Shown here: positions 9,859-19,400 of the stretch, piece by piece
Numbering within the stretch: position 1 is the first letter of the stretch
How the letters are laid out: the number at the start of each line of letters is the position of its first letter
From: Streptomyces viridiviolaceus
GTDB lineage: Bacteria > Actinomycetota > Actinomycetes > Streptomycetales > Streptomycetaceae
DNA length: 64,000 bases
Reading direction: 5' to 3'
NCBI RefSeq assembly: GCF_014650995.1
Contig: NZ_BMWA01000034.1
Coordinates: forward strand, 1 to 64,000
Notes under the pieces: model-generated
Told to the model about the DNA's origin: nothing
Seen by the model: only the letters and a program-made list of their open reading frames with translations
The model's database searches: none
Translations under genes and position numbers: made by a program

Positions 9859-11058
9859 TCAGAGCTCGGCCTGCACCATGCTCGCGTCCATGCCGAGGGC
9901 CTCGGTGAGCACGCGGGCGCGGACGGCGCGCAGACGGCCGTTGACCCGGTCGATGGCGGCGGTGGAGCGGCCGGCGACAGCCGCCTCCTTGCGCAGTGCT
10001 TCCAGCCGCCTCCCCGCCACGGCGAGCTGGTTGTGCGCCTTCTTGATGACCCACTCGCTCAGCGCCTCGCGGGACTGCCCGGCCATGGCGTCGAGCTGGG
10101 CCTCCAGCTCGTCGATGGTGTCGGCCAGGTCGAGTGCCTCCCTGGCGTCGGGATTGACCAGGTGGAGCACCTCGCGCTCGACGGTCGGGCGTTGGGCGGG
10201 GGAGTCCCACAGTACGTGCGTCAGCACCGACAGGTCGGTCTCGGCGACCGCGGGGCGGCCGTCGAGGTACGCGGACGCCTGCAGCAGCCGTACCGCCTGC
10301 CGCCAGCGGCGGTCGGAGGCGACGAGTTCCTTGCGGCGCAGGGCGGCACGGAGCGTACACACCGCGTCCACGATCGCGTCGGGGACGCCCGTGGCCGGGA
10401 CGGCTTCGGTCACGGCGTGCTGCAAGGCTGCCAGCTCCACCGTCGTCCGTGTGGGCGTCACCGGGCGGCTGACGGCGGAGCGGACCAGCGCGGCGAAGTT
10501 CGAGGGGTCTTCCAGGTACCCGACCTCGATCCGCACCAGCAGCCGGTCGTAGATCGCCGCCGAATCCTCTCCGCCGGGCAGTTCGTTGCTCGCCGTGATG
10601 GCCCCGATCAGGGGGCAGCGGATCGGCTCGCCGCCGTTCTCGGGGTGGTAGATCCGCTCGTTGAGGTAGCCCAACGTCTCGTTCAGCGCCGCCGTGGAGC
10701 ACTTGAAGATCTCGTCGATGAACGCGACATGCGCGGTCGTGGCGCGACCGTCGTAGACCTGGCGGTACTCGCCCCGGGCCAGCGCGGCGACGTCGATGGG
10801 CCCGAACATCCTCGTCGGCGCGGTGAACTTCGACAGGAGGATCTCCCAGTAGGCCGCCCCCTCGATCCGGCCGGTGAGTTCCCGGGCCATCTCGGACTTC
10901 GCCGTTCCGGGCGGGCCGAGCACCAACGAGTGCTGCCCTGCCAGCAGTGTCACCACCAGCGTCCGCACCACGTCGGCCCGCTCGTAGAAACGGTCCGACA
11001 GCTCCTCGGTGATCGCCCGCAGCCTCCCGGCCGTCCCCTGCGCGTCCCGTGCGTCCAT
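9859..11058 (-). CDS. MoxR-family AAA+ ATPase (RavA-like)
   Basis: A 399-residue AAA+ protein with Walker A LVLGPPGTAKSEMARELTG, Walker B HVAFIDEIFK and sensor 1 ITASNELP. The segment KFTAPTRMFGPIDVAAL is diagnostic of the RavA subgroup of MoxR ATPases. It lies directly upstream of the VWA gene on the same strand, forming a two-gene operon. It probably remodels or inserts cofactors into a client complex with its VWA partner. No client candidate adjoins it. Confidence 0.9.
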   Translation of the reverse strand: MDARDAQGTAGRLRAITEELSDRFYERADVVRTLVVTLLAGQHSLVLGPPGTAKSEMARELTGRIEGAAYWEILLSKFTAPTRMFGPIDVAALARGEYRQVYDGRATTAHVAFIDEIFKCSTAALNETLGYLNERIYHPENGGEPIRCPLIGAITASNELPGGEDSAAIYDRLLVRIEVGYLEDPSNFAALVRSAVSRPVTPTRTTVELAALQHAVTEAVPATGVPDAIVDAVCTLRAALRRKELVASDRRWRQAVRLLQASAYLDGRPAVAETDLSVLTHVLWDSPAQRPTVEREVLHLVNPDAREALDLADTIDELEAQLDAMAGQSREALSEWVIKKAHNQLAVAGRRLEALRKEAAVAGRSTAAIDRVNGRLRAVRARVLTEALGMDASMVQAEL

Positions 11059-11093
11059 ACTCAGTACTCAGCTCCCCGCCTGTGACGCCCTGT

Positions 11094-11111
11094 GGGCCGA
11101 CGAGACGGCCC
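11094..11111. terminator. Short hairpin after the SpoIIE-type gene
   Basis: GGGCCG and CGGCCC pair around a 6-base loop in the 114-bp gap between the phosphatase stop (11173) and the MoxR start (11058). Confidence 0.35.
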
Positions 11112-11172
11112 TTCCCCCGAAGCCACGAGGAAGGACAATAGCCGAGGGTGATCACGGTTGGACGAGCAGTTC

Positions 11173-13968
11173 TCAGGGACGGTACAGATGCTGTTCCGTC
11201 CAGATGACCTTTCCGTGCTGGTCGTACCGCGTGCCCCAGCGCTCCGTGCACTGCGCGACGAGGAACAGGCCGCGGCCGCCCTCGTCGGTGGTGGCGGCCA
11301 GGCGCAGGTGCGGCGCCGTGCTGCTGCCGTCGGAGACCTCGCAGATCAGATTGCGGTCGCGCAGCAGGCGGACGTTGATCGGTGCGGCGCCGTGGCGGAT
11401 GGCATTGGTGACCAGTTCGCTGAGGACGAGTTCGGTGGTGAACGCCGTCTCCTCCAGGCCCCATGCGGCCAGTCGCCGGGTCGCGTCGGCACGGACGGCG
11501 GCGACGGCCGACGGGTCCCGCGGTACGTCCCACTCGGCGATCCGGTCGGACGGGAAGGCCCGGGTCCGGGCAACCAGCAGGGCGACGTCGTCGGTGGCTC
11601 GACTGGGCCGTAGGGCGTCGAGCAACGCCCGGCAGGTCTCGTCCGGCGTCCGGTCCGGATGCCTCAGGTGGCTGCGCAGCAGGTCGAGGCCGGTGTCGAG
11701 GTCCCGCTTGCGGTTCTCCAGCAGTCCATCGGTGAACAGCACGATCTGGCTGCCCTCGGGCAGCCGGAACTCGACCGAGGTGAAGGGCAGCCCTCCCAGC
11801 CCCAGGGGAGGGCCGGGCGGCAGCTCGGGGAAGTCCACGCTGCCGTCCGGACGGACGAGGGCCGGAGGCAGGTGACCGGCGCGGGCCATGCTGCAGCGGC
11901 AGGAGACGGGATCGTAGACGGCGTACAGACACGTCGCGCCGGCGATGTCCGCACCGGTTTCCGCACCGGCGTTGTCGCGGTCGATCCGCGCGACCAGCTC
12001 GTCGAGGTGCCCGAGGAGCTCGTCGGGCGCCATGTCGAGGGCGGAGAAGTTGTGGACGGCGGTCCGCAGCCGCCCCATGGTGGCCGCGGCGTGCAGGCCA
12101 TGGCCGACGACATCGCCCACCACGAGGGCCACCCGGGCACCGGACAGGGGCAGGACGTCGAACCAGTCGCCGCTCGCGCCTCCCTGGGCCGGCAGGTAGC
12201 GCCAGGCGACGTCGAGGGCGCTCTGGTTGGGCAGGCCGCGCGGCAGCAGGCTGCGCTGCAGCGCCACGGCGACGGTGCGTTCGCGTGCATAGCGTCGGCC
12301 GTTGTCGATCGCGACCGCGGCCCGGGAGGCCAGCTCCTCGGTGATGTCGAGATCCTCCCGGCTGAACGGCCCGGAGGAGGAGCAGCGCCAGAAGTGCGCC
12401 GTTCCGAGTGCGATGCCCCGGGCACGCAGGGGAGCGGTGATCAGGGAACGGATCCCGTAGTCGAGCACCCTGTGTGCCCGTTCGGGGGCCTGCGCACGCC
12501 AGCCCGTTTCGGCGTGCAGGTCGGCGGTGAGGATTGCGCGACCGGTGTCGAGACCGGCCAGGACTGGTGTGGCAGGCAGGAAGGTGATCCGTCCGCCGAC
12601 CGGGATCAAGGGAGCGTCGTCCCGGATGCCGCGCCCGGCCACGCGATGCATCACCAGGTCTCCCGGAGCCGGCTCTTCCCCGCGCCGCACCGCGTCCAGC
12701 AGCTCGACCGTGACGAAGTCGGCGAACCGCGGCACGGCCGCCTCGGCCAGCTCTTCGGCCGTACGCACGACATCGAGCGTGGTACCGATCCGGGCGCCCG
12801 CGTCGTAGAGCAGCTCCAGCCGCATCCGGGCGGTTTCCGCCCTGCCCTGCTCCCTGCGCAGTTCGGTGGTGTCCCGCAGCGTGGCCACCGTCTCCCCGGC
12901 CGTTGCCGCCCTGTCCACATGGCGAAGACTGATCGCCAGGAGCCGGCCGCCGGCGATGTGCACCTCATCGGTGCACGTGTCGTGCGAAGCGAGCAGCTCG
13001 GCGATTCCCGGGTTCAGGCCGAGCTCGGTGACCCGCCGCCCTTCGGGGGCGGGAGGGAGGTCCAGAAGGCGCCGCGCCTCGTCGTTGACGAGCACCAGGC
13101 GGCCGGCACTGTCGACGATCAGCACACCTTCCCGGATGGTGTGCAGGACGGCGTCGTGATGCTCGTACATGCGGGTGATCTCGACCGGTCCCTGACCGCG
13201 GGTCAGGCGTCGCAGCCGCCTGCTCACCAGCGCCGAGCTGACCAGGGCGAGAGCGAGGGCGCCGGCGGCCGCCCCGATGAGGGCGGGCAGCTGGCGGGCG
13301 GCCGATTCGTTGACATTGGTGACGGTGACACCGACGGCCACGCCTCCCCGTACGCTTCCGTCGCCCGCGCGGACGGGGGCGCTGGCATTCACCGTCGGGC
13401 CCAGGCTCCCGGTGAAGGTACTGGTGACCGACCTGCCGTCCAGCACCTCCTGCAGCAGTCCGGGTGGGCCGATGACGGGCTTCCCGATCAGTGCGGGGTC
13501 GGGATGCGTGTGACGGATGCCGTCCTCGTCGAACACGACGACGTAGTCGACGCCGGACGCCTTCCTGACAGTCTCCGTACGCGGCTGGAGCGCCGCGGTC
13601 GGGTCCGTGCCCGTCATCGCCGCTGCCGTGCCCGGGGCGCCGGCGAACGACTCGGCGACGGCCAGTGCCCTGCGACGGGCGTCGTCCATGCTGTTCTGCC
13701 GTGCCTGCACGACCAGGAGCGACAGCGCGGTGAGGATGATCACGATGGAGGTGACGAACTGCAGGAGGAACACCTGACCGGCGATGCTCCGCCGTGCCAG
13801 TGAGCGGCCCGCCCGTCTCCGCCACAGAAGGTGCCCGCCGCCCGGACGAGCCTCAGCGGGAAGGGACCGCTTCCCGGCTGATCGGGACAGCCGAGCGCGA
13901 AGACCGCGCATCCGACCGAGAAAACGGTCCATACCTGCATTTTCCACCCACTGTGAGCGAGTGACCAC
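11173..13968 (-). CDS. Membrane sensor PP2C phosphatase with PAS, GAF, SpoIIE and HATPase domains
   Basis: A 931-residue regulator. TM1 lies at about 62-86 (FLLQFVTSIVIILTALSLLV). An extracellular single-Cache sensor follows at about 90-225 (VDYVVVFDEDGIRHTHPDP). TM2 is at about 228-250. Then come a PAS domain (EGVLIVDSAGRLVLVNDEA), a GAF domain at about 390-550, a SpoIIE/PP2C phosphatase at about 560-785 (GGASGDWFDVLPL, ALVVGDVVGHGLHAA, FTDGLLENR) and a C-terminal RsbW-like HATPase (LVLSELVTNAIRHGA). Such Streptomyces proteins join phosphatase and kinase modules of anti-sigma/anti-anti-sigma switching. The start is uncertain: GTG 13968 or ATG 13932. Confidence 0.9.
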   Translation of the reverse strand: MVTRSQWVENAGMDRFLGRMRGLRARLSRSAGKRSLPAEARPGGGHLLWRRRAGRSLARRSIAGQVFLLQFVTSIVIILTALSLLVVQARQNSMDDARRRALAVAESFAGAPGTAAAMTGTDPTAALQPRTETVRKASGVDYVVVFDEDGIRHTHPDPALIGKPVIGPPGLLQEVLDGRSVTSTFTGSLGPTVNASAPVRAGDGSVRGGVAVGVTVTNVNESAARQLPALIGAAAGALALALVSSALVSRRLRRLTRGQGPVEITRMYEHHDAVLHTIREGVLIVDSAGRLVLVNDEARRLLDLPPAPEGRRVTELGLNPGIAELLASHDTCTDEVHIAGGRLLAISLRHVDRAATAGETVATLRDTTELRREQGRAETARMRLELLYDAGARIGTTLDVVRTAEELAEAAVPRFADFVTVELLDAVRRGEEPAPGDLVMHRVAGRGIRDDAPLIPVGGRITFLPATPVLAGLDTGRAILTADLHAETGWRAQAPERAHRVLDYGIRSLITAPLRARGIALGTAHFWRCSSSGPFSREDLDITEELASRAAVAIDNGRRYARERTVAVALQRSLLPRGLPNQSALDVAWRYLPAQGGASGDWFDVLPLSGARVALVVGDVVGHGLHAAATMGRLRTAVHNFSALDMAPDELLGHLDELVARIDRDNAGAETGADIAGATCLYAVYDPVSCRCSMARAGHLPPALVRPDGSVDFPELPPGPPLGLGGLPFTSVEFRLPEGSQIVLFTDGLLENRKRDLDTGLDLLRSHLRHPDRTPDETCRALLDALRPSRATDDVALLVARTRAFPSDRIAEWDVPRDPSAVAAVRADATRRLAAWGLEETAFTTELVLSELVTNAIRHGAAPINVRLLRDRNLICEVSDGSSTAPHLRLAATTDEGGRGLFLVAQCTERWGTRYDQHGKVIWTEQHLYRP

Positions 13969-13995
13969 TGTCTTCGTTCCGCGCTCCTCCGGCGA

Positions 13996-14038
13996 GCGGC
14001 CGAGGCTCCGACCGCTGTGCGATCGGAGCCTCGGCCGC
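13996..14038. terminator. Strong terminator hairpin after the MHS transporter
   Basis: A 16-bp perfect stem, GCGGCCGAGGCTCCGA (13996-14011) with its complement at 14023-14038, lies just past the transporter stop and before the SpoIIE-type gene. Confidence 0.75.
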
Positions 14039-14056
14039 CGGATGAGGGTGGGTGCG

Positions 14057-15397
14057 TCAGGCGGACGTGACCGCGCTGTCCGTGATCCGTTCCGTGCCCG
14101 GGGCGGTGAGCTGCGGGGCTCCCAGCCGCCGGAGGCGGAGGGTGCACCGGATGCCGATGGCGGAGATGGCCATGAGCAGGGCCGCGGCCGGCCAGTAGTG
14201 TCCGCCGGCCGCGGCCGACAGCGAGACCGCGGCGAGCGGCGCGAAGCCGCCGAAGATCATGTTGCAGACCTGGTAGGAGAGCGAGATGCCCGTGTACCGG
14301 ACGCGGGGTGCGAAGCCCTCGGCGAGGATCGCCGCGATCGGTCCGTACAGTGCCGACATCACGAGCCGCATCCCCAGCATCGCCGCGTAGATCAGCACGA
14401 CGCTGCCGGTCTCCATGGCGAGGAACTGCGGTACGGAGAGCACGATCACGCCCGCCAGGCCGGCGACGACCACCCTGTGCGCGCCGACGCGGTCGCCGAG
14501 CCAGGACAGCCCCGGAGTGACGACGAGTTCGAGGAAGGCCGCCAAGGTGAGGCCGTTGAGCAGCATCGACTCCGACAGCTTCAGCTCGCCCGTGCCGTAC
14601 GCGAGGAGGAAGCTGGTCACCACGTAGTAGCCGCCGGTCGCGGTCGCCAGGGCGAAGACCCCGGTCAGCACGGTGCGCCACGAGGACTGGAACACCTCGA
14701 CGACCGGCAGCTTGTCCCGCTCCGTGCGCTGGGCCCTGATCTCGTCCATGACCGGGGCCTCCTCCAGCTTGAGCCGGATGACGAGGCCGATGACGACGAG
14801 GACCGCGGAGGCGAGGAAGGGCACGCGCCAGCCCCAGCTGTCGAAGGCCTCGTCGCCCCACAGGTTCATCAGGGAGAACGCACCGGTGGACAGCAGCGCG
14901 CCGACGGACGAGCCGAGCTGGGCGAACGAGCCGAAGAAGGTGGCCCTGCCGCGCGGGGCGTTCTCGACGGCGACCAGGACGGCACCGCCCCACTCGCCGC
15001 CGATGGCGATGCCCTGGATGAGCCGGAGCACGATCAGGAGGATCGGTGCGAGTACGCCGACCTGGGCATACGTCGGGAGCAGGCCGATCGCGAAGGATGC
15101 CACGCCCATCATCATCAGCGTGATGACGAGGGTCTTCTTGCGGCCGACCCGGTCGCCTATGTGACCGAAGACGATGCCGCCGAGAGGCCGCAGCAGGAAA
15201 CCCACGGCGAAGGTGCCGAAGGCGGAGAGCGTCCGCACGAGCGGAGGCATGTCGGCGGGGAAGAAGACGTCGTCGAAGACGATCGCCGCGGCGGTGGCGA
15301 AGGCGTAGAAGTCGTACCACTCGATGGAGGTGCCGACGAGTGCGGCGAGCGCGGCTCTCATCGGGCTCTGTGAGGTGGTCGGTCGGGGCTGGGACAC
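14057..15397 (-). CDS. MFS transporter, metabolite:H+ symporter (MHS) type
   Basis: A 446-residue, 12-helix carrier. MHS signatures are SIEWYDFYAFATAAAIVF in helix 1, GDRVGRKKTL in the 2-3 loop, and QGIAIGGEWGGAVLVAVENA. Relatives carry small organic acids, betaine or shikimate. GTG at 15397 (VSQPRPTTSQSPMRAAL) is chosen because GGAGG lies 5 bases before it. It follows the amidohydrolase gene by about 90 bp on the same strand, so it probably imports the substrate of that enzyme. Confidence 0.85.
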   Translation of the reverse strand: MSQPRPTTSQSPMRAALAALVGTSIEWYDFYAFATAAAIVFDDVFFPADMPPLVRTLSAFGTFAVGFLLRPLGGIVFGHIGDRVGRKKTLVITLMMMGVASFAIGLLPTYAQVGVLAPILLIVLRLIQGIAIGGEWGGAVLVAVENAPRGRATFFGSFAQLGSSVGALLSTGAFSLMNLWGDEAFDSWGWRVPFLASAVLVVIGLVIRLKLEEAPVMDEIRAQRTERDKLPVVEVFQSSWRTVLTGVFALATATGGYYVVTSFLLAYGTGELKLSESMLLNGLTLAAFLELVVTPGLSWLGDRVGAHRVVVAGLAGVIVLSVPQFLAMETGSVVLIYAAMLGMRLVMSALYGPIAAILAEGFAPRVRYTGISLSYQVCNMIFGGFAPLAAVSLSAAAGGHYWPAAALLMAISAIGIRCTLRLRRLGAPQLTAPGTERITDSAVTSA

Positions 15398-15486
15398 GGG
15401 GGCCTCCGGCAGGAGCGGGGAGGGGGGAGGGGACGGGGGTGCGGCGACGGCCACGGTCGGGAGCCATGGCCGGGCGTCGCGGCTGG

Positions 15487-17148
15487 TCAGCGGCCGGGGG
15501 CCGCCCAGGCCCGGGCGCCGCCGATCCAGGTCTCGCGGACGGCGATCGAGGCGAGCGCTTCGGATGAGGTGACGAGCGGGTCGGCGTCCAGGACGACGAA
15601 GTCGGCGAGCATGCCCGGGGCGAGGGCGCCGACCATGTGCTCGCGGTGCAGCGCGGAGGCCGCGGCGCCGGTGTGGGCGTGCAGGCCGTCGGGGACGGGC
15701 AGGCGCAGCGACTCGTCGCCGAGGACCGTGCCGAGGACGGTCGTGCGGGTCGCGGCCGCGGAGATCGCCTCCAGTGGCGCGGGCGGCGCGACCGGGGCGT
15801 CCGAACTGAACACGACGGGGACGCCGGCCGGGAGGCAGAGGCCGGCGGGGTTGTACCGGTGACCGAGGTCGCCGATCGCGGTCAGAGTGCCGTCTCCGGT
15901 GCGGAGGTGGTGCTGCGGCTGCATCACCGGGACGATGCCGAGTGCGCCCATCCTGGTGATCTGGGCGTCGGTCGGCAGACCGCAGTGCTCGACGCGGTGG
16001 CGCATGTCGGCGCGCCGGACGTCCGCCTGCGCCTTCTCGACCGCGTCGAGCACCATGCCGATGGCGAACGGGGACTGCGCGTGCGTGGCGGTCTGGAGTC
16101 CGGCGCGGTGGGCCTTGGCGATGATCCCCGCGTACTCCTCGGCGGAGTGGTACAGCTGCCCGTGGTGGCAGCAGTCCGCGGCGTAGCCGTCGGGGAAGTA
16201 CGCGGTCCAGCCGCCGAGCGTGCCGTCGGCGTAGAGCTTCACGCCCTGGACGCGGAACAGGTCGTCGCCGAAGCCGCGTACCACTCCGAGCTCGAGGGCG
16301 GTGTCGAGCAGCGCGGAGGTGAGGTAGGCGGAGACCCGCATCCGCAGCGAGCCGTCGGTGCGGGCGCGCAGGTACGTCTCCATCTCCCGGCGCGAGGCCT
16401 GCGCGTCGCCGACCGTCGTGACGCCGGCGGCGAGGAAGGTTTCCTGGGCGCGCATCAGGTGGTCGGCCATGATCGCGTCGGGCTCGGAGAGGTGGAAGTT
16501 CGGCCCGTGGTTGCCGATCTTCACGCCGCCCGGGCCGGTGAGCAGGTCGCATGCCGCGTCCCACAGCTGGCCGTCCGGCTCGCCGGAGGCGAAGTGGCCG
16601 ATGGAGCCGCCCTCGGGGTCCGGCGTGCCGGCCGTGATGCCGCAGGCGCGCAGGGTGTGGGTGTTGACGACGCCGCCGTGGCCGGAGGCGTTCATGACGT
16701 ACACCTCGCGGTCGGTGGCGATCCGGTCGAGATCGTGGCAGGTGGGGTGGCGGCGCTCGGCGAGCCGGCGGTGCTCGTAGCCGAAGCCGCGCACCGGCAC
16801 GCCGGCGGGGAGGTCGCGGGCCGCCTCGGTGAGGACGGTGACGAGGGTGTCGATGTCGGGGACGCGCTCGGGGCGGCAGTCCACCCAGGCGAGGGCCTGG
16901 CCGTACATCACCGGGTGGCAGTGGGCGTCGACGAAGCCGGGGTGGACGAGGCCGCCGTCGAGTTCGAGGATCTCGTCGGCGCGGCCGCCGAGCACGGCGC
17001 GGGCGTCCTCCGCGGTGCCGACGTGGACGACGCGGTCGCCGCGGACGGCGAGGGCCTCGGCCCGTACCGACGTGCCCGGGACGGCGACGGCGGCGCCGGT
17101 CACCAGGAGGGTGCGTTCGGTACGGGACTCGACGAGCGGGTGGTGCAT
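15487..17148 (-). CDS. YtcJ-type metal-dependent amidohydrolase
   Basis: A 553-residue amidohydrolase of the YtcJ/imidazolonepropionase-like class. Metal-site motifs are VHPGFVDAHCHPV, THAQSPFAIG, the segment MRHRVEHCGLP and FSSDAPVAPPAPL. The C-terminal composite beta domain ends LAPGMLADFVVLDADPL. The family hydrolyses N-acyl or cyclic amides; the substrate is unknown. It heads a minus-strand pair with the MHS transporter. The operator-like element at 17182-17198 lies 34 bp upstream of its ATG and recurs before the hydroxyacid dehydrogenase. Confidence 0.88.
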   Translation of the reverse strand: MHHPLVESRTERTLLVTGAAVAVPGTSVRAEALAVRGDRVVHVGTAEDARAVLGGRADEILELDGGLVHPGFVDAHCHPVMYGQALAWVDCRPERVPDIDTLVTVLTEAARDLPAGVPVRGFGYEHRRLAERRHPTCHDLDRIATDREVYVMNASGHGGVVNTHTLRACGITAGTPDPEGGSIGHFASGEPDGQLWDAACDLLTGPGGVKIGNHGPNFHLSEPDAIMADHLMRAQETFLAAGVTTVGDAQASRREMETYLRARTDGSLRMRVSAYLTSALLDTALELGVVRGFGDDLFRVQGVKLYADGTLGGWTAYFPDGYAADCCHHGQLYHSAEEYAGIIAKAHRAGLQTATHAQSPFAIGMVLDAVEKAQADVRRADMRHRVEHCGLPTDAQITRMGALGIVPVMQPQHHLRTGDGTLTAIGDLGHRYNPAGLCLPAGVPVVFSSDAPVAPPAPLEAISAAATRTTVLGTVLGDESLRLPVPDGLHAHTGAAASALHREHMVGALAPGMLADFVVLDADPLVTSSEALASIAVRETWIGGARAWAAPGR

Positions 17149-17181
17149 GAGGGGAACCTACTTTCGGCCAGCAGACAGCCA

Positions 17182-17198
17182 GAACGGCTGATTCGTTC
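17182..17198. promoter_or_regulatory. Candidate Lrp/AsnC operator, copy 1
   Basis: Read on the minus strand this is GAACGAATCAGCCGTTC, identical to the element at 18369-18385 except for one base. It lies upstream of the amidohydrolase-transporter pair. A further half-site, GAACGAACG, occurs at about 17210. Confidence 0.6.
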
Positions 17199-17299
17199 GT
17201 GAGGACCATAGAGAACGAACGAGAGATTGGCCATAGGTTCGATCGAATGATTCTTCGGAAGTTTCCGAGCTTCTGGCTTACGGATCGTCTGTGGTGGTG

Positions 17300-18199
17300 T
17301 CAGTGCGGGCTGGCTCCGAGGTCGTAGCGCTCCTTGATCAGCTCCAGATGGACCCAGCTCTCCACGCCGCGCACGCCGGCGCAGGACCGCATGGCGTCGA
17401 GTGTGGCCCGCACCGAGCTCAGTGAGTCGGCGGTGATGGTGCCGACGAGCTCCGCCCGGCCGACGCAGGCGGACAGGAACGACACCTGCTCCCACGCGGC
17501 CAGCTCGCGCGCGACCGGCTCGCGCGCCCCGTCGACGCGCAGGGCGAAGCCGCACAGGAAGCCGAGTCCCAGCAGCTCGGGGCGGACCAGGGCCAGCACC
17601 TTCACGACCCCGCCGTCCAGGAGGCGCAGCGTGCGCGCGCGGGTGGCGCCGGGGGACAGGCCGACGCGGGCCGCGAGGTCGGCGAACGGCAGCCTGCCGT
17701 CCTGCTCGAGTGCGTCCAGGAGCTGCCGGTCGGTCTCGTCGAGGTCGGCGACCGTCGGCTCGCCGGCGAGCAAGTACGGGTCCTTGAGGTGCCGGGTGCT
17801 GATGAGCGGATCGACGCCGGTGACGCCGGTGACCGACCGGACCTGCTCTATCGCCCGGTCCAGCTCGTCGAAGCCGTCGGTGCGCAGTTCGGCCATGACG
17901 GCGCGCTGTCCGGCGGTGAGGGTGACGAACGGTGCCTGCGGCATCGCGGCGATCTCGCGTGCCACGGCCTCCGCGGCGCCGCCGACGTCGATGGAGAGGT
18001 GGGCGGACGCGGTGAGGCCCCGTACGGCGGGGTGGACCACGGCGACGACCCGGACGGCTCCCGAATCGAGCAGTCGCTGGACCCGCGCCCGGGTGGCCGG
18101 ACGGGACAGGCCGACCCGCTGGGCCAGCGTCTCGTACGTGAGTCGGCCGTCCGCCTGCAGTTCACGGACGACGGCAAGGTCGATGTGGTCCAGGTCCAC
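17300..18199 (-). CDS. Tandem Lrp/AsnC-family transcriptional regulator
   Basis: A 299-residue protein made of two AsnC winged-helix units. The first is MDLDHIDLAVVRELQADGRL (residues 1-60) with a ligand-binding domain to about 145. The second is LDETDRQLLDALEQDGRLPF (about 153-210), also followed by a RAM-like domain. Normal Lrp proteins are about 150 residues, so this is a head-to-tail duplication in one chain. It sits between the amidohydrolase operon and the dehydrogenase-aldolase operon, both bearing the same 17-bp palindrome, and so probably controls both in response to a pathway metabolite. Confidence 0.9.
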   Translation of the reverse strand: MDLDHIDLAVVRELQADGRLTYETLAQRVGLSRPATRARVQRLLDSGAVRVVAVVHPAVRGLTASAHLSIDVGGAAEAVAREIAAMPQAPFVTLTAGQRAVMAELRTDGFDELDRAIEQVRSVTGVTGVDPLISTRHLKDPYLLAGEPTVADLDETDRQLLDALEQDGRLPFADLAARVGLSPGATRARTLRLLDGGVVKVLALVRPELLGLGFLCGFALRVDGAREPVARELAAWEQVSFLSACVGRAELVGTITADSLSSVRATLDAMRSCAGVRGVESWVHLELIKERYDLGASPH

Positions 18200-18288
18200 C
18201 TGGTGATCCCCTCGGTTCGGCGGCCCCGAAGTCGTCTCCTCGGGACCGATTCATTGTGGGCCAAGGGGCGACTCCCTCCCGTCGGTCC

Positions 18289-18302
18289 GTGACGTGGGTC
18301 AC
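18289..18302. promoter_or_regulatory. Crp-like site
   Basis: GTGACGTGGGTCAC fits GTG-N6-GNCAC. It lies in the divergent gap between the Lrp-type gene (start 18199) and the dehydrogenase (start 18404). Confidence 0.35.
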
Positions 18303-18368
18303 CGACCTCCGTCGCGACTTCCCCTGGACGAAACGACAGATGAATCGTAAGTTCCATTCGACTGCCGC

Positions 18369-18385
18369 GAACGAATCAGTCGTTC
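18369..18385. promoter_or_regulatory. Candidate Lrp/AsnC operator, copy 2
   Basis: GAACGAATCAGTCGTTC has perfect 6-bp arms (GAACGA/TCGTTC) around ATCAG, 18 bp before the GTG start of the dehydrogenase. The flanking-inclusive 19-mer matches the copy near 17190 at 18 of 19 positions. Confidence 0.65.
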
Positions 18386-18403
18386 TGATCGAGAGGGGAT
18401 CGG

Positions 18404-19390
18404 GTGCACCAGCCCGTCGCCGTTTTCACCGACACCGAGGATCTCGACCCGGAACCCGGCGCACGGCTGCTCGCCGACGCCGGTTTCGCGGTCCGGGTCG
18501 CCGGGAGCCGCGACCCGGACGTCCTCGCGGCCACCGCCGAGGATGCGGTCGCCCTGATCGTCGGGTACGCCCGCGTCGACGACGCGCTCCTGGACCGCCT
18601 GCCCCACCTGCGCATCCTCGCCACGATGTCCGCGGGCCACGACATGATCGACACGGCGGCGGCCCGCCGACGCGGGCTCTGGGTCACCAACCTCCCGGAC
18701 GCCGCGACCGAGGACGTCGCCGTGCACGCGCTGGCCTCCGCGCTCTCCCTGGTCCGCGACCTGCCGAGGGCCGACTCCGTGGTCAGGACCGGCGGCTGGA
18801 ACGCCGACTTCGCCGTCCCCGCAGACGGCGCCCCGTTGCCGCGCCGTGCGAGCGAACTCACCCTGGGCCTGGTCGGCCTCGGCCGCATCGCCCGGAAGCT
18901 CGCGACCCTCGCCGCTCCGGTCTTCGGCCGCGTCGCCGCTTGCGACCCGTACGCCGACCCGGCCCTGTGGCCCGAGGGCGTGGAGCGGTACGAGAGCCTC
19001 GACGCGCTCGCCGCGGCGACCGACGTGCTCTCCCTCCACCTCCCGCTGACCCCCTCGACGCACGGCCTCGTCGACGCGAAGGTGCTGGACCGGATGCGTC
19101 CCGGCAGCTTCCTCGTCAACGTCGCGCGCGGCGAACTCGTCGCCCCCGACGCCCTCGTGGACGCCGTGGACACGGGCCGGCTCGCGGGAGCGGCCCTCGA
19201 CGTGTTCCCCGTCGAACCACCGCCCGCGGACGATCCGCTGCGCCACCACCCGCGCATCAGGCTCTCCCCGCACAGCGCCTACCTCACCGACGCCTCGCGC
19301 CGCGCCTACGTGTGCAAGCCCGCCGAGAACGTCATCGCCTGGCACCGCACCGGCCGCCCCCTGACCCCAGCCGTCGATCCCACCGCCTGA
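18404..19390 (+). CDS. D-isomer-specific 2-hydroxyacid dehydrogenase family protein
   Basis: A 328-residue NAD(P)-dependent dehydrogenase. The nucleotide site is LGLVGLGRIARKLATLA. Catalytic Arg is in NVARGELVAPDAL, the acidic residue in the LDVFPVEPP region, and the active-site His in LSPHSAYL. The GTG start has GAGAGGGG about 5 bases upstream. It is followed 10 bp later by the class II aldolase, so the two form an operon. The pair could interconvert a 2-keto and a 2-hydroxy acid and cleave an aldol product (inference). Confidence 0.88.
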   Translation: MHQPVAVFTDTEDLDPEPGARLLADAGFAVRVAGSRDPDVLAATAEDAVALIVGYARVDDALLDRLPHLRILATMSAGHDMIDTAAARRRGLWVTNLPDAATEDVAVHALASALSLVRDLPRADSVVRTGGWNADFAVPADGAPLPRRASELTLGLVGLGRIARKLATLAAPVFGRVAACDPYADPALWPEGVERYESLDALAAATDVLSLHLPLTPSTHGLVDAKVLDRMRPGSFLVNVARGELVAPDALVDAVDTGRLAGAALDVFPVEPPPADDPLRHHPRIRLSPHSAYLTDASRRAYVCKPAENVIAWHRTGRPLTPAVDPTA

Positions 19391-19400
19391 GGAACACCGC

